A stretch of 9,433 nt of DNA from Marinosulfonomonas sp. (GCA_022712735.1 JAFLKA010000425.1:1-9433); one strand, 5' to 3'; shown: positions 1 to 6,180, counted from the stretch's first letter. Numbers and translations are program-made. The notes: generated by a model from the letters alone, not told the origin.

Positions 1-136
1 CAGACACAAAAAAGAAAGCGCAAAGCACTTGTATTAACAAGACCGCGATTATGAATAGCCTGTTGGACAATTTTTTGCTCTTACCTTGTCTCTTGTCTTT
101 AGAATTCTTTAGATCGGGTATGGGATGCGGGCGCAC
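1..136 (-). CDS. Partial N-terminus of a membrane protein, possibly a sensor histidine kinase; runs off the left edge
   Basis: An open minus-strand frame runs from just after a TAA at 137-139 to the window edge. It can start at GTG 136 or TTG 70; no ATG is available. Neither start has a strong ribosome-binding site, although TTG 70 is preceded by an AAGG/GAG-rich stretch. The visible product is a Lys/Arg-rich, presumably cytoplasmic segment (KNSKDKRQGKSKKLSNR) followed by one strongly hydrophobic helix (LFIIAVLLIQVLCAFFF). This is how many inner-membrane sensor kinases begin, but nothing catalytic lies inside the window, so any single-helix membrane protein is possible. It begins 18 bases (GTG) or 84 bases (TTG) after the stop of the PepSY gene at 155-667, on the same strand, so co-transcription is likely. 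The link to a two-component system is inference from my recollection of similar PepSY pairs beside such systems in Rhodobacteraceae. Confidence 0.5.
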   Translation of the reverse strand, partial: MRPHPIPDLKNSKDKRQGKSKKLSNRLFIIAVLLIQVLCAFFFVS

Positions 137-154
137 TTACAAATGTGCATGTCA

Positions 155-667
155 TTAATCTTCTCCATCGTCATCACCACCACCACCATCGTCATCACCA
201 CCACCACCGTCGTCATGGTCATCATCACCATCGTCATCATCACCACCATCACTATGGTCGTCGTCATTGTCATCATCTTCACCGCCGCCATCATCGTCAT
301 CGTCATCATCTTCACCACCGTCATCATCATTATCACCACCACTGTCATCCCCGCCAGAGCTTTCTCCGGAAGGCTCACTGCTAGCAACGCCATTATCTGG
401 TGCGAAAATGCTTTCTCCAGTTTTCAGATCAACCCAATAGTCACGCAAAATCTCGCCTGTTCGCGGGTTAAATACAATTTCGCGGCGGTATTTCGGGTTC
501 TCTGCAATAATCCGGGTACGGCCAAGAAGGGTTCGACCAATCTTGATCGATTTAAATCCTTGCCCGCGAAGCTGCCGCACCAAAGCATCCTTCGTCGACA
601 ACGCGAACGCAGGTCCAGCAACACCAATTGTCACGATCATCGCAACAAGGAAATCTCTACGTTTCAT
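155..667 (-). CDS. Exported PepSY-like protein with Asp/Gly-rich tail (170 aa), twin-arginine-like signal
   Basis: Small exported protein of unknown function. I chose ATG 667 over ATG 688 because GGGAAG lies six bases upstream and because the protein then starts MKRRDFLVAM. That has the RRxFL core of a Tat signal, a hydrophobic stretch, and an AFA cleavage site near residue 22; a Sec signal remains possible. Residues about 24-80 form one PepSY-like unit: an amphipathic helix (DALVRQLRGQGF), strands (SIKIGRTLLGRTRIIAEN, REIVFNPRTGEIL) and the typical NPRTGEIL turn. Residues about 100-170 are a low-complexity tail of Asp and Gly (about 36 Asp in 70 residues, few Glu, no Lys or Arg), probably disordered and able to bind divalent cations. 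It follows its paralogue at 771-1241 across a 103-base gap with an imperfect hairpin. PepSY domains are often associated with protease inhibition or sensory modules, but the role here is not known. The coding status is firm; the function is open. Confidence 0.8.
   Translation of the reverse strand: MKRRDFLVAMIVTIGVAGPAFALSTKDALVRQLRGQGFKSIKIGRTLLGRTRIIAENPKYRREIVFNPRTGEILRDYWVDLKTGESIFAPDNGVASSEPSGESSGGDDSGGDNDDDGGEDDDDDDDGGGEDDDNDDDHSDGGDDDDGDDDHDDGGGGDDDGGGGDDDGED
166..207. repeat. Two perfect 21-bp tandem units in the acidic-tail coding region
   Basis: Positions 166-186 and 187-207 are identical 21-base units (catcgtcatc followed by caccaccacca-type triplets). On the minus strand they encode GGGGDDD twice near the C-terminus of the PepSY protein. 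The wider stretch 163-355 is made of gtc, atc and acc triplets in imperfect arrays. Because the unit is a multiple of three, slippage would change tail length without breaking the frame. Confidence 0.8.
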
Positions 668-690
668 TTTCGGCTTCCCAAATCTCATTC

Positions 691-729
691 AGGCAGAACT
701 CGCCTTATTATCGGCAAAGAGTTCCACCT
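691..729 (-). other. Imperfect intercistronic hairpin between the two PepSY genes
   Basis: Read on the minus strand, GAACTC (724-719) pairs with GAGTTC (701-696). Inside this, GCC (715-713) pairs with GGC (704-702) around a GATAATAA loop, with a TTT bulge on one side. An outer AGG/CCT triplet continues the stem after a two-base mismatch. No T-run follows, so it does not look like an intrinsic terminator. It may stabilise or process the transcript between the two genes, or act as a DNA dyad. A nearby pair of direct repeats, ttccgggt at 743-750 and 757-764, lies between the first gene's stop and the hairpin. Confidence 0.35.
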
Positions 730-770
730 GAACAAGCTATTATTCCGGGTTTATCTTTCCGGGTATCTAT

Positions 771-1241
771 TTAGTCGTCGTCGTCATGGTCATCGTCACC
801 ACCGTCATTGTCGTCATCATCATGGTCATTGTCGTCGTCATCATCGTCATTGTCGTCGTCATCATCATGGCCATCATCGTCATCATCATGGTCATCATCG
901 TCGTCATCTTCATCGTCGTCATCTTCATCGTCGTCATCTTCATCGTCGTTATCTTCATCTTCATCTTCATCTTCATCTTCATCGTGGTCTTCGTCCTCGC
1001 CATCAGGGCCGGACTTTTCATCTTTCAGAATTTCATCCGATGAATTGCTGATAACCACTTCGCGCTCAATGCCATCCGCGCCGGTTGCTTCGATCTTGGT
1101 GCGCATCATGCCGCGCTTGATCTCGATGCGGGAAAACCCTTCATCTTTCATTTGCTGGATAACATCTTCTACGGTCCCTGCAAAAAGCGCTGTGGTTCCC
1201 ATCAAGAAGACTGTTGCTGTCGTTGCCAGTATATTTTTCAT
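771..1241 (-). CDS. Exported PepSY-like protein with poly-Asp/Glu tail (156 aa)
   Basis: First gene of the accessory pair and a paralogue of the protein at 155-667. Residues 1-21 form a Sec-type signal peptide (MKNILATTATVFLMGTTALFA). Residues about 24-76 form one PepSY-like unit (VEDVIQQMKDEGFSRIEIKRG, then TKIEA and EREVVISNSSDEILKDE), aligning with the helix-strand-strand pattern of its neighbour. Residues about 78-156 are almost entirely acidic: about 54 Asp in 79 residues, an alternating Asp-Glu block at 82-97 and DDEDD units at 99-113, with a few His, Asn and Gly. Such a tail should be disordered and strongly anionic in the periplasm, suited to binding Ca, Mg or other cations or basic peptides; this is inference. 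AAGGA lies about 11 bases before the ATG. The upstream region has dyads suggesting specific regulation. Coding is supported by the N-terminal half, which is not repetitive. Confidence 0.8.
   Translation of the reverse strand: MKNILATTATVFLMGTTALFAGTVEDVIQQMKDEGFSRIEIKRGMMRTKIEATGADGIEREVVISNSSDEILKDEKSGPDGEDEDHDEDEDEDEDEDNDDEDDDDEDDDDEDDDDDDHDDDDDGHDDDDDNDDDDDDNDHDDDDNDGGDDDHDDDD
896..979. repeat. Tandem repeats: 15-bp unit x4, then 6-bp unit x4
   Basis: The unit catcgtcgtcatctt occurs at 896-910, 911-925, 926-940 and, with one change (c to t), at 941-955. It is followed by four perfect copies of catctt at 956-979. On the minus strand these encode the DDEDD blocks and the Asp-Glu alternation of the acidic tail. 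Near-identity at third codon positions shows recent expansion rather than selection on amino-acid content alone. The unit sizes keep the reading frame. Confidence 0.85.
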
Positions 1242-1319
1242 TTCTCGTATTTCCTTTTGTTTCGTTCAGGTTTCAAATTTCCTACCCAAATTCAAAACAG
1301 CACATCCTGCCAACTGGCT

Positions 1320-1378
1320 CCATTGACCAATGGTTTATGCCCTTCAAAAAACGGCATATAAACCAAAGTTTATGCGGG
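1320..1378. promoter_or_regulatory. Candidate operator cluster upstream of the PepSY pair
   Basis: The 160-base gap between the trpB terminator and the PepSY pair holds no gene but is structured. CCATTG-AC-CAATGG (1320-1333) is a perfect 6+6 dyad with a two-base spacer. GTTTATGC occurs at 1333-1340 and again at 1368-1375 in direct orientation. Between them is the inverted, slightly expanded copy GCATATAAAC (1354-1363). GGTTTATGCC (1332-1341) can pair with GGCATATAAACC (1353-1364) apart from a two-base bulge. Alternating half-sites of this sort suit a dimeric regulator acting on the minus-strand genes. I find no convincing sigma-70 hexamer pair toward 1241, which would suit activator-dependent transcription. 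Confidence 0.4.
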
Positions 1379-1401
1379 ATTTAATCCTATCTTAACCCAA
1401 T

Positions 1402-1430
1402 AAAAAAAGGCCCCGCGGCTGTGCGGAGCC
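1402..1430 (-). terminator. Intrinsic terminator after trpB
   Basis: On the minus strand GGCTCCGC (1430-1423) pairs with GCGGGGCC (1416-1409) over eight base pairs including one G-T wobble, around a six-base loop. Seven T residues follow (1408-1402). It lies 25 bases past the trpB stop and separates the tryptophan genes from the PepSY pair, which therefore need their own promoter. Confidence 0.9.
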
Positions 1431-1454
1431 TTGATCATAGCGGTGGGTGAATTG

Positions 1455-2684
1455 TTACCCGCCCGTATCCATATCCACACCCAAGGCCTTGGCAACGGTG
1501 AAAATATCCTTGTCGCCGCGGCCGCACATGTTCATGCAGATCAGGTGATTCTTTGGCAGATCGGGTGCGATTTTCATCACATGGGCCAGCGCGTGGCTTG
1601 GCTCCAGCGCCGGAATGATGCCTTCCATTTCACAGCTTAGCTGAAACGCTTCCAACGCCTCGACATCGGTGATCGACACATATTGGGCGCGGCCAATGTC
1701 ATGCAGCCAGCTGTGTTCGGGGCCAATGCCCGGATAATCCAGCCCCGCCGAAATCGAAAACCCTTCCAAAATTTGGCCGTCGTCATCCTGCAACAAATAG
1801 GTGCGGTTGCCATGCAACACGCCGGGCCGCCCACCCGTCAGCGACGCGCAATGCTCCATCTTGGCATTCACACCCTTGCCGCCCGCCTCGACCCCGATGA
1901 TGTTCACCGATGCGTCATCCAGAAACGGGAAAAACAGCCCCATCGCGTTGGAACCACCGCCAATGGCCGCCACCAGTGTATCGGGCAAACGCCCTTCGGC
2001 CGCCTGCATCTGTTCCTTGGCTTCCTTGCCAATAATCGCCTGAAAATCCCGCACCATTTCAGGATAGGGGTGCGGGCCTGCCACCGTGCCGATGCAATAG
2101 AACGTATCGTCCACATTGGTCACCCAATCACGCATCGCGTCGTTCATCGCGTCCTTTAGCGTGCCGCGGCCCGACGTAACCGAAATCACCTCGGCCCCCA
2201 GCAGACGCATCCGGAACACATTGGGCGATTGGCGTTCCACATCATGCGCCCCCATGAAAATCACGCATTTCAACCCGAACTTGGCGCAAACCGTAGCGGT
2301 CGCCACCCCGTGTTGGCCCGCACCGGTTTCCGCGATAATCCGCGTCTTGCCCATGCGCCGCGCCAGAATGATCTGGCCCAGCACGTTGTTGATCTTATGC
2401 GCACCCGTGTGGTTCAACTCGTCGCGCTTCAGGTAAATCTTGGCCCCGCCCAGATGGTCGGTCAGACGTTCGGCAAAATACAGCGGGCTGGGACGGCCCA
2501 CATAATGGGTCCACAGATCGTGCATTTCGGCCCAGAAACTGTCGTCGGTCTTGGCGAACTCGAACTGTTCCTCAAGCGTCAGGATCAGCGGCATCAGGGT
2601 TTCCGATACAAACCGCCCGCCGAAATCACCGAAACGGCCATTCTCATCAGGGCCGGTTTTAAAACTGTTGATCCGATCACTCAT
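1455..2684 (-). CDS. trpB: Tryptophan synthase beta chain
   Basis: Catalyses the last step of tryptophan synthesis, joining indole to L-serine with pyridoxal phosphate in the cytoplasmic alpha2-beta2 complex. Full length at 409 residues. The cofactor lysine is K97 in HTGAHKINN, the catalytic glutamate is E119 in AETGAGQHG, and the phosphate-binding loop is GGGSN at 242-246. The N-terminal [15 protein letters not shown] and the C-terminal MCGRGDKD are also typical. Its ATG overlaps the trpF stop as ATGA, and AAGGAG lies seven bases upstream (2697-2692), so it can be translated both by coupling and by its own ribosome-binding site. An intrinsic terminator follows. The alpha subunit gene trpA is not in the window and would not be on this transcript. 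Identification is certain. Confidence 0.98.
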   Translation of the reverse strand: MSDRINSFKTGPDENGRFGDFGGRFVSETLMPLILTLEEQFEFAKTDDSFWAEMHDLWTHYVGRPSPLYFAERLTDHLGGAKIYLKRDELNHTGAHKINNVLGQIILARRMGKTRIIAETGAGQHGVATATVCAKFGLKCVIFMGAHDVERQSPNVFRMRLLGAEVISVTSGRGTLKDAMNDAMRDWVTNVDDTFYCIGTVAGPHPYPEMVRDFQAIIGKEAKEQMQAAEGRLPDTLVAAIGGGSNAMGLFFPFLDDASVNIIGVEAGGKGVNAKMEHCASLTGGRPGVLHGNRTYLLQDDDGQILEGFSISAGLDYPGIGPEHSWLHDIGRAQYVSITDVEALEAFQLSCEMEGIIPALEPSHALAHVMKIAPDLPKNHLICMNMCGRGDKDIFTVAKALGVDMDTGG

Positions 2685-3334
2685 CTTGCATCTCCTTGCG
2701 CGGCGGCAATAAACGCCGCGATCAATTCATTGTCCTTTACCCCAGGCACGCTTTCCACACCAGACGATACATCGACTTGGCGCGCGCCCGTCAAAAGCAC
2801 CGCCTCGGCCACATTGTCCGGCGTTAATCCACCCGCCAGCATCCACGGTGCAAACCAGCGCCGGTTGGCAATCAATCGCCAGTCAAACGCCAGCCCATTG
2901 CCACCAGGCAATACTGCATCTTTGGGCGGCTTGGCATCGACCAACAGTTGATCGGCCACATGGCCATAGGCATCCAAGGCAGCTAAATCGCCCTCGTCGG
3001 CAACCCCCACGGCCTTCATCACCGGCAGCCCATAACGCCGCTTCACCTCGGCCACGCGCTCCACAGATTCAGAGCCGTGCAATTGCAACATATCCAGCGG
3101 CACTGCATCACAAATCGCGTCCAGCATGGCGTTATCGGCATTCACCGTCAGGGCGACCTTGGCCACACCAATCGGCACCTCAACAGCCAGATCGCGGGCT
3201 TGCGCAATCGTCACGCAGCGTGGCGATTTTTCAAAAAACACAAAGCCCAGATAACCTGCCCCGGCCTCAACAGCCGTTGCGACATGCCGCGCCTCGCGCA
3301 GCCCACAGATTTTTACTTTGATATCGGATGCCAT
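2681..3334 (-). CDS. trpF: Phosphoribosylanthranilate isomerase
   Basis: Converts N-(5-phosphoribosyl)anthranilate to the carboxyphenylamino-deoxyribulose phosphate intermediate, the third step of tryptophan synthesis. It is a single cytoplasmic TIM barrel of 217 residues, the usual length. The catalytic cysteine is C10 in KICGL and the general acid lies in LLVDAK. Other family motifs are [33 protein letters not shown] and [14 protein letters not shown]. It starts nine bases after the lapA stop and ends inside the trpB start. Its leader has no Shine-Dalgarno sequence: the bases before ATG on the coding strand are ACGCCTCCT. Initiation therefore probably depends on ribosomes arriving from lapA. 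The start matches the family N-terminus, and no better-placed start is visible. Confidence 0.97.
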   Translation of the reverse strand: MASDIKVKICGLREARHVATAVEAGAGYLGFVFFEKSPRCVTIAQARDLAVEVPIGVAKVALTVNADNAMLDAICDAVPLDMLQLHGSESVERVAEVKRRYGLPVMKAVGVADEGDLAALDAYGHVADQLLVDAKPPKDAVLPGGNGLAFDWRLIANRRWFAPWMLAGGLTPDNVAEAVLLTGARQVDVSSGVESVPGVKDNELIAAFIAAAQGDAR

Positions 3335-3343
3335 AGGAGGCGT

Positions 3344-3694
3344 TTAGGCACTCTTCTCAAGCAGGGCAAGGATTTCATCTTTCTCATCCACCACATCACC
3401 CTTCAAACGTGTTACTTCACGTTCAAGGGTTTTGACATCCCGCCGCGCCCGTGCGCCATCGCGCCGTCCCTTGTGCTCGCGAAACCATTCCCAAACGAAG
3501 CCAATCAACAGACCGGCCACAATGCCGCCAAAAATGATCACAAACAGCGGCAATTGCAGGGTGTTGGGCAGCGGCACAAATCCGGCCAGTTCTTCTGGCA
3601 GTAAATGCAGCGTCACCGCGCCGCGATTGGCCATTGCAACCGTGACCAGCGCCACAGCCAGCACAATCAAAAACGCATAGCGAATGTAACGCAT
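3344..3694 (-). CDS. LapA-domain (DUF1049) inner-membrane protein
   Basis: Small inner-membrane protein of 116 residues with the LapA layout: helix 1 at about 5-23 (RYAFLIVLAVALVTVAM), the conserved NRGAVTLHLLP loop, helix 2 at about 47-69 (QLPLFVIIFGGIVAGLLIGF), then a charged coiled coil at about 84-114. In enteric bacteria LapA works with LapB in controlling lipopolysaccharide synthesis; no lapB is adjacent here, so the role in this organism is uncertain. It lies ten bases after ihfB and nine bases before trpF, so it is the middle of an operon. As with trpF, the bases before its ATG are pyrimidine-rich (GCACCCCCTT) and hold no ribosome-binding site, suggesting coupling to ihfB. The domain assignment is strong; a gene symbol would be by analogy only. 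Confidence 0.9.
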   Translation of the reverse strand: MRYIRYAFLIVLAVALVTVAMANRGAVTLHLLPEELAGFVPLPNTLQLPLFVIIFGGIVAGLLIGFVWEWFREHKGRRDGARARRDVKTLEREVTRLKGDVVDEKDEILALLEKSA

Positions 3695-3704
3695 AAGGGG
3701 GTGC

Positions 3705-3986
3705 CTATTTTCCGTTCAGACGATCGCGCAGCAACTTGCCGGTTTTGAAAAATGGCACGTGCTTTTCCTCGACATTAACCGAGGCACCGGTGCGCGGGTT
3801 GCGCCCGATGCGCGCATCGCGCTTTTTGACCGAGAACGCGCCAAAGCCACGCAGTTCGACCCGATCACCTTTGGCCATCGCATCAATAATCTCTTCAAAG
3901 ATGGTGTTGACGATGCGTTCAACGTCCCGTTGATAAAGATGTGGATTGTCATCCGCAATTTTCTGAACCAACTCTGACCTGATCAT
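3705..3986 (-). CDS. ihfB: Integration host factor subunit beta
   Basis: DNA-bending nucleoid protein of the HU/IHF family that forms a heterodimer with IHF-alpha and assists transcription, recombination and replication. Its 93 residues are the normal length. The N-terminal [11 protein letters not shown], the core [15 protein letters not shown], and the DNA-intercalating arm [10 protein letters not shown] with its tip proline (P64) identify it. VELRGFGAF and [13 protein letters not shown] favour the beta over the alpha subunit. It is the first gene of the ihfB-lapA-trpF-trpB run. Upstream is a 246-base AT-rich region with a match to the IHF consensus and other dyads, consistent with autoregulation as known for E. 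coli ihf genes. A GGGGGGA stretch about eight bases before the ATG may serve as ribosome-binding site. Confidence 0.97.
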   Translation of the reverse strand: MIRSELVQKIADDNPHLYQRDVERIVNTIFEEIIDAMAKGDRVELRGFGAFSVKKRDARIGRNPRTGASVNVEEKHVPFFKTGKLLRDRLNGK

Positions 3987-4060
3987 TCCGAATGTCCCCC
4001 CGAAAAATTCTGTTTGCGCAGTTCGCGTTGCAACGGCAGTTGATGCGCGACTATCAAATG

Positions 4061-4066
4061 ACTATA
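4061..4066 (-). promoter_or_regulatory. Possible -10 element of ihfB
   Basis: TATAGT on the minus strand, matching TATAAT at five of six positions, about 75 bases before the ihfB start. No good -35 hexamer is found 16-18 bases upstream, so this is a weak call. Confidence 0.25.
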
Positions 4067-4090
4067 GGCGAATTTTTTCGGTTTGAGAAA

Positions 4091-4176
4091 CATATTGCGC
4101 TGATAATATGATAATTATTTCACGCTAATACGCTGATTTAGAGCGATATTACGCCGCACCTTGCGTGTTTACGCAA
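4091..4176. promoter_or_regulatory. Dyad cluster in the ihfB upstream region
   Basis: TTGCGT-GTTT-ACGCAA (4161-4176) is a perfect 6+6 inverted repeat. CATATT and AATATG (4091-4096 and 4105-4110) flank GCGCTGAT as another 6+6 repeat. The heptamer CGCTGAT recurs at 4098-4104 and 4131-4137 on the plus strand and once on the minus strand near 4180. This arrangement suggests one or more regulator sites. Apart from these, 3987-4232 shows no coding potential. Confidence 0.3.
4126..4138 (-). promoter_or_regulatory. Candidate IHF-binding site upstream of ihfB
   Basis: AATCAGCGTATTA on the minus strand fits the IHF consensus WATCARNNNNTTR at every defined position. It lies about 140 bases before the ihfB start, in AT-rich DNA. 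A near match, TATCAGCGCAATA with one mismatch, lies at 4093-4105. The consensus is short and such matches arise by chance, but the position before an ihf gene makes autoregulation plausible. Confidence 0.35.
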
Positions 4177-4232
4177 TCAGCGCAATGAATCATCACCTGT
4201 CACACCCACCCCGTCCCTTGCCGATTCGCATC

Positions 4233-4264
4233 AAAAAAGGCGGCCCCACACGTGCAGGGCCGCC
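4233..4264 (-). terminator. Intrinsic terminator after rpsA
   Basis: On the minus strand GGCGGCCC (4264-4257) pairs perfectly with GGGCCGCC (4246-4239) around a ten-base loop, followed by six T residues (4238-4233). It lies 26 bases after the rpsA stop. A smaller hairpin, CACCG-TTA-CGGTG (4287-4275), sits directly behind the stop codon and may protect the 3' end. Confidence 0.9.
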
Positions 4265-4290
4265 CGAATTTTACCACCGTAACGGTGTGA

Positions 4291-5973
4291 TTAGTCGTCG
4301 TCGCCTTTCAGCGCTGCGCCCAGAATATCACCCAGTGATGCGCCCGAGTCGGAAGAACCATATTGCGCTACGGCTTCTTTCTCTTCGGCAATTTCGCGTG
4401 CTTTGATCGACAGACCCAAGCGACGTGTCTTGGCGTCGATGTTGGTTACACGAACGTCGATCTTGTCGCCAACGCCAAAGCGTTCGGGACGTTGCTCGGC
4501 ACGGTCACGTGACAGATCGGAACGACGGATAAAGGATTTCATGCCTTCATAAGTCACTTCAATGCCGCCATCTTCGATGGACGTCACTTCAACCGTGATG
4601 ATCGAGCCACGTTTCACACCATCGGTCGCACCTTCAAACGGATCACCGTCCAGCCCTTTGATCGAAAGCGAGATACGCTCTTTTTCAATGTCGACTTCGG
4701 TGACAACGGCCTTGACCACATCGTTCTTGTGGAAATCGCCAATCACGTCTTCGCCACGACCTTCCCATGTCAGATCCGACAGGTGAACCATGCCGTCGAT
4801 GTCGCCGTCCAAGCCGATAAACAGACCGAATTCGGTGATGTTCTTGACTTCGCCCTCGACCTCGGTGCCGGCGGGGTGTGTTTCTGCAAACACTTCCCAC
4901 GGGTTACGCATGGTCTGTTTCAGACCAAGGGAAACGCGCCGTTTAACCGGATCGATTTCCAGAACCATGACTTCGACTTCCTGGCTGGTGGAAACGATTT
5001 TACCTGGATGGATGTTTTTCTTGGTCCAGGACATTTCGGAAACGTGAACCAGACCTTCAACGCCCGGCTCCAGCTCAACAAATGCGCCGTAGTCGGTAAT
5101 GTTGGTGACGCGGCCCGTGTGCACGGATTCCAGCGGGAACTTACCTTCAACCACAGTCCAGGGATCGTCCTGCAGCTGTTTCAGGCCAAGGCTGATGCGG
5201 TGGGTCTCTTTGTTGATTTTGATCACCTGAACGGTGATGGTTTCACCGATCGCCAGGATTTCAGATGGATGGTTCACACGGCGCCATGCCATGTCGGTGA
5301 CGTGCAACAGCCCGTCAACACCGCCCAGATCAACAAACGCACCGTATTCGGTGATGTTCTTGACCACACCCTCGATGCTATCACCTTCAGCCAGTTTGCC
5401 GATAACTTCGGCGCGCTGTTCTGCACGGCTCTCTTCAAGGATTGCGCGACGCGACACAACGATGTTGCCACGGCGACGGTCCATTTTCAGGATTTGGAAC
5501 GGCTGTTTCAGACCCATCAATGGGCCTGCGTCACGCACAGGGCGCACGTCAACTTGGCTGCCCGGCAGGAACGCAACAGCGCCGCCCAGATCAACCGTAA
5601 AGCCGCCTTTGACACGGCCAAAGATGGCGCCGTCAACACGTTCTTCATCCGCGTATGCTTTCTCCAGACGGTCCCAAGCGGCCTCGCGACGCGCCATTTC
5701 GTGGCTGAGCACAGCCTCGCCTTTGGAGTTTTCAACCATCCGCAAGAAGACTTCTACCACGTCGCCAACAGCGATTTCAGGAGCTTCACCCGGATTTGCA
5801 AATTCTTTAATATCTACGCGGCCTTCCATTTTATAGCCGACGTCGATGATGGCCTGACCGCTTTCGATTGCGATAACTTTGCCTTTGACAACAGAACCTT
5901 CAACAGGTGTGTCAATTTCGAAGCTTTCTTCAAGAAGGGCTTCGAAGTCCTCCATAGATGTTAATTGAGCCAT
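4291..5973 (-). CDS. rpsA: 30S ribosomal protein S1
   Basis: Ribosomal protein that binds mRNA at the 30S platform and helps unfold and place leaders during initiation. The 560 residues match the usual six-domain proteobacterial form. S1-type OB folds lie at about 24-97, 109-181, 196-271, 279-360, 368-446 and 455-534. Domains 3-6 show the RNA-binding pattern G.V.NI..(Y/F)G.F(V/I).L...(V/I)(D/E)G(L/M).H.(T/S), while domains 1 and 2 are divergent, as expected of ribosome-docking domains. The start MAQLTSMEDFEALL is the family N-terminus. AAGGA lies about 12 bases upstream, slightly far, and an out-of-frame ATG sits in between (5983-5981). It is probably transcribed from promoters at 6116-6180 and ends at its own terminator. 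S1 genes are often autoregulated through their leader, which would fit the 130-base leader here. Confidence 0.98.
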   Translation of the reverse strand: MAQLTSMEDFEALLEESFEIDTPVEGSVVKGKVIAIESGQAIIDVGYKMEGRVDIKEFANPGEAPEIAVGDVVEVFLRMVENSKGEAVLSHEMARREAAWDRLEKAYADEERVDGAIFGRVKGGFTVDLGGAVAFLPGSQVDVRPVRDAGPLMGLKQPFQILKMDRRRGNIVVSRRAILEESRAEQRAEVIGKLAEGDSIEGVVKNITEYGAFVDLGGVDGLLHVTDMAWRRVNHPSEILAIGETITVQVIKINKETHRISLGLKQLQDDPWTVVEGKFPLESVHTGRVTNITDYGAFVELEPGVEGLVHVSEMSWTKKNIHPGKIVSTSQEVEVMVLEIDPVKRRVSLGLKQTMRNPWEVFAETHPAGTEVEGEVKNITEFGLFIGLDGDIDGMVHLSDLTWEGRGEDVIGDFHKNDVVKAVVTEVDIEKERISLSIKGLDGDPFEGATDGVKRGSIITVEVTSIEDGGIEVTYEGMKSFIRRSDLSRDRAEQRPERFGVGDKIDVRVTNIDAKTRRLGLSIKAREIAEEKEAVAQYGSSDSGASLGDILGAALKGDDD

Positions 5974-6069
5974 GTGGTCTCATTTTCCTTTTTTAGCGTT
6001 TATACTGGCCGCGCGGTTGGCTCCGCCGGTCTTTGGGTTTCATTTGGTCGCTCAGGCGTCAGAATACAT

Positions 6070-6106
6070 CAACAATAACAAAGGGCCGGAGAAAAATTCC
6101 CGACCC
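6070..6106 (-). terminator. Hairpin with T-rich tail between cmk and rpsA
   Basis: On the minus strand GGGTCGG (6106-6100) pairs with CCGGCCC (6089-6083), seven pairs with one wobble, extendable by GA/TC across a bulge. TTTGTTATTGTTG follows (6082-6070). This can be the terminator of cmk. It lies downstream of both rpsA promoter candidates, so if those are real the hairpin is inside the rpsA leader and could attenuate or be bypassed. The T-run is interrupted, so efficiency may be partial. Confidence 0.5.
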
Positions 6107-6115
6107 TACTCGATT

Positions 6116-6144
6116 GTCATATGCGGCTCTTACGGCCCCTTCAA
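6116..6144 (-). promoter_or_regulatory. Candidate sigma-70 promoter for rpsA (proximal)
   Basis: On the minus strand TTGAAG (6144-6139), a 17-base spacer, then TATGAC (6121-6116). Each hexamer matches consensus at four of six positions. It would give a leader of roughly 130 bases that contains the 6070-6106 hairpin. Confidence 0.4.
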
Positions 6145-6151
6145 CGGCGGC

Positions 6152-6180
6152 TATATACTGCGCATCCCCCCGCATAGCAA
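6152..6180 (-). promoter_or_regulatory. Candidate sigma-70 promoter for rpsA (distal)
   Basis: On the minus strand TTGCTA (6180-6175), a 17-base spacer, then TATATA (6157-6152). Each hexamer matches consensus at four of six positions, with optimal spacing. It lies 36 bases upstream of the proximal candidate, so only one may be used, or both may act as tandem promoters. The rest of 5974-6261 shows no gene. Confidence 0.35.

Noticed and set aside
145..384. Plus-strand frame encoding a strikingly His-rich 79-residue protein, and other plus-strand frames over 125-1051.
   Set aside because: It is the antisense reading of gtc/atc/acc triplet repeats that encode the Asp/Gly tail. It has no signal, domain or ribosome-binding site, and the minus-strand frames have proper non-repetitive N-terminal domains.
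155..979. Possibility that the regular triplet and hexamer repeats are a CRISPR array.
   Set aside because: The units are 6-21 bases, contiguous and without unique spacers, and lie within coding sequence.
767..1021. Met/Thr/Lys-rich minus-strand frame and Ser-rich plus-strand frame over the second acidic tail.
   Set aside because: These are other frames of the same repeats. Only the frame at 771-1241 continues into a signal peptide and a PepSY-like fold.
4729..5964. 411-residue plus-strand open frame opposite rpsA.
   Set aside because: It is complementary to a well-conserved S1 gene; the length follows from codon bias, and the translation shows no recognisable domain.
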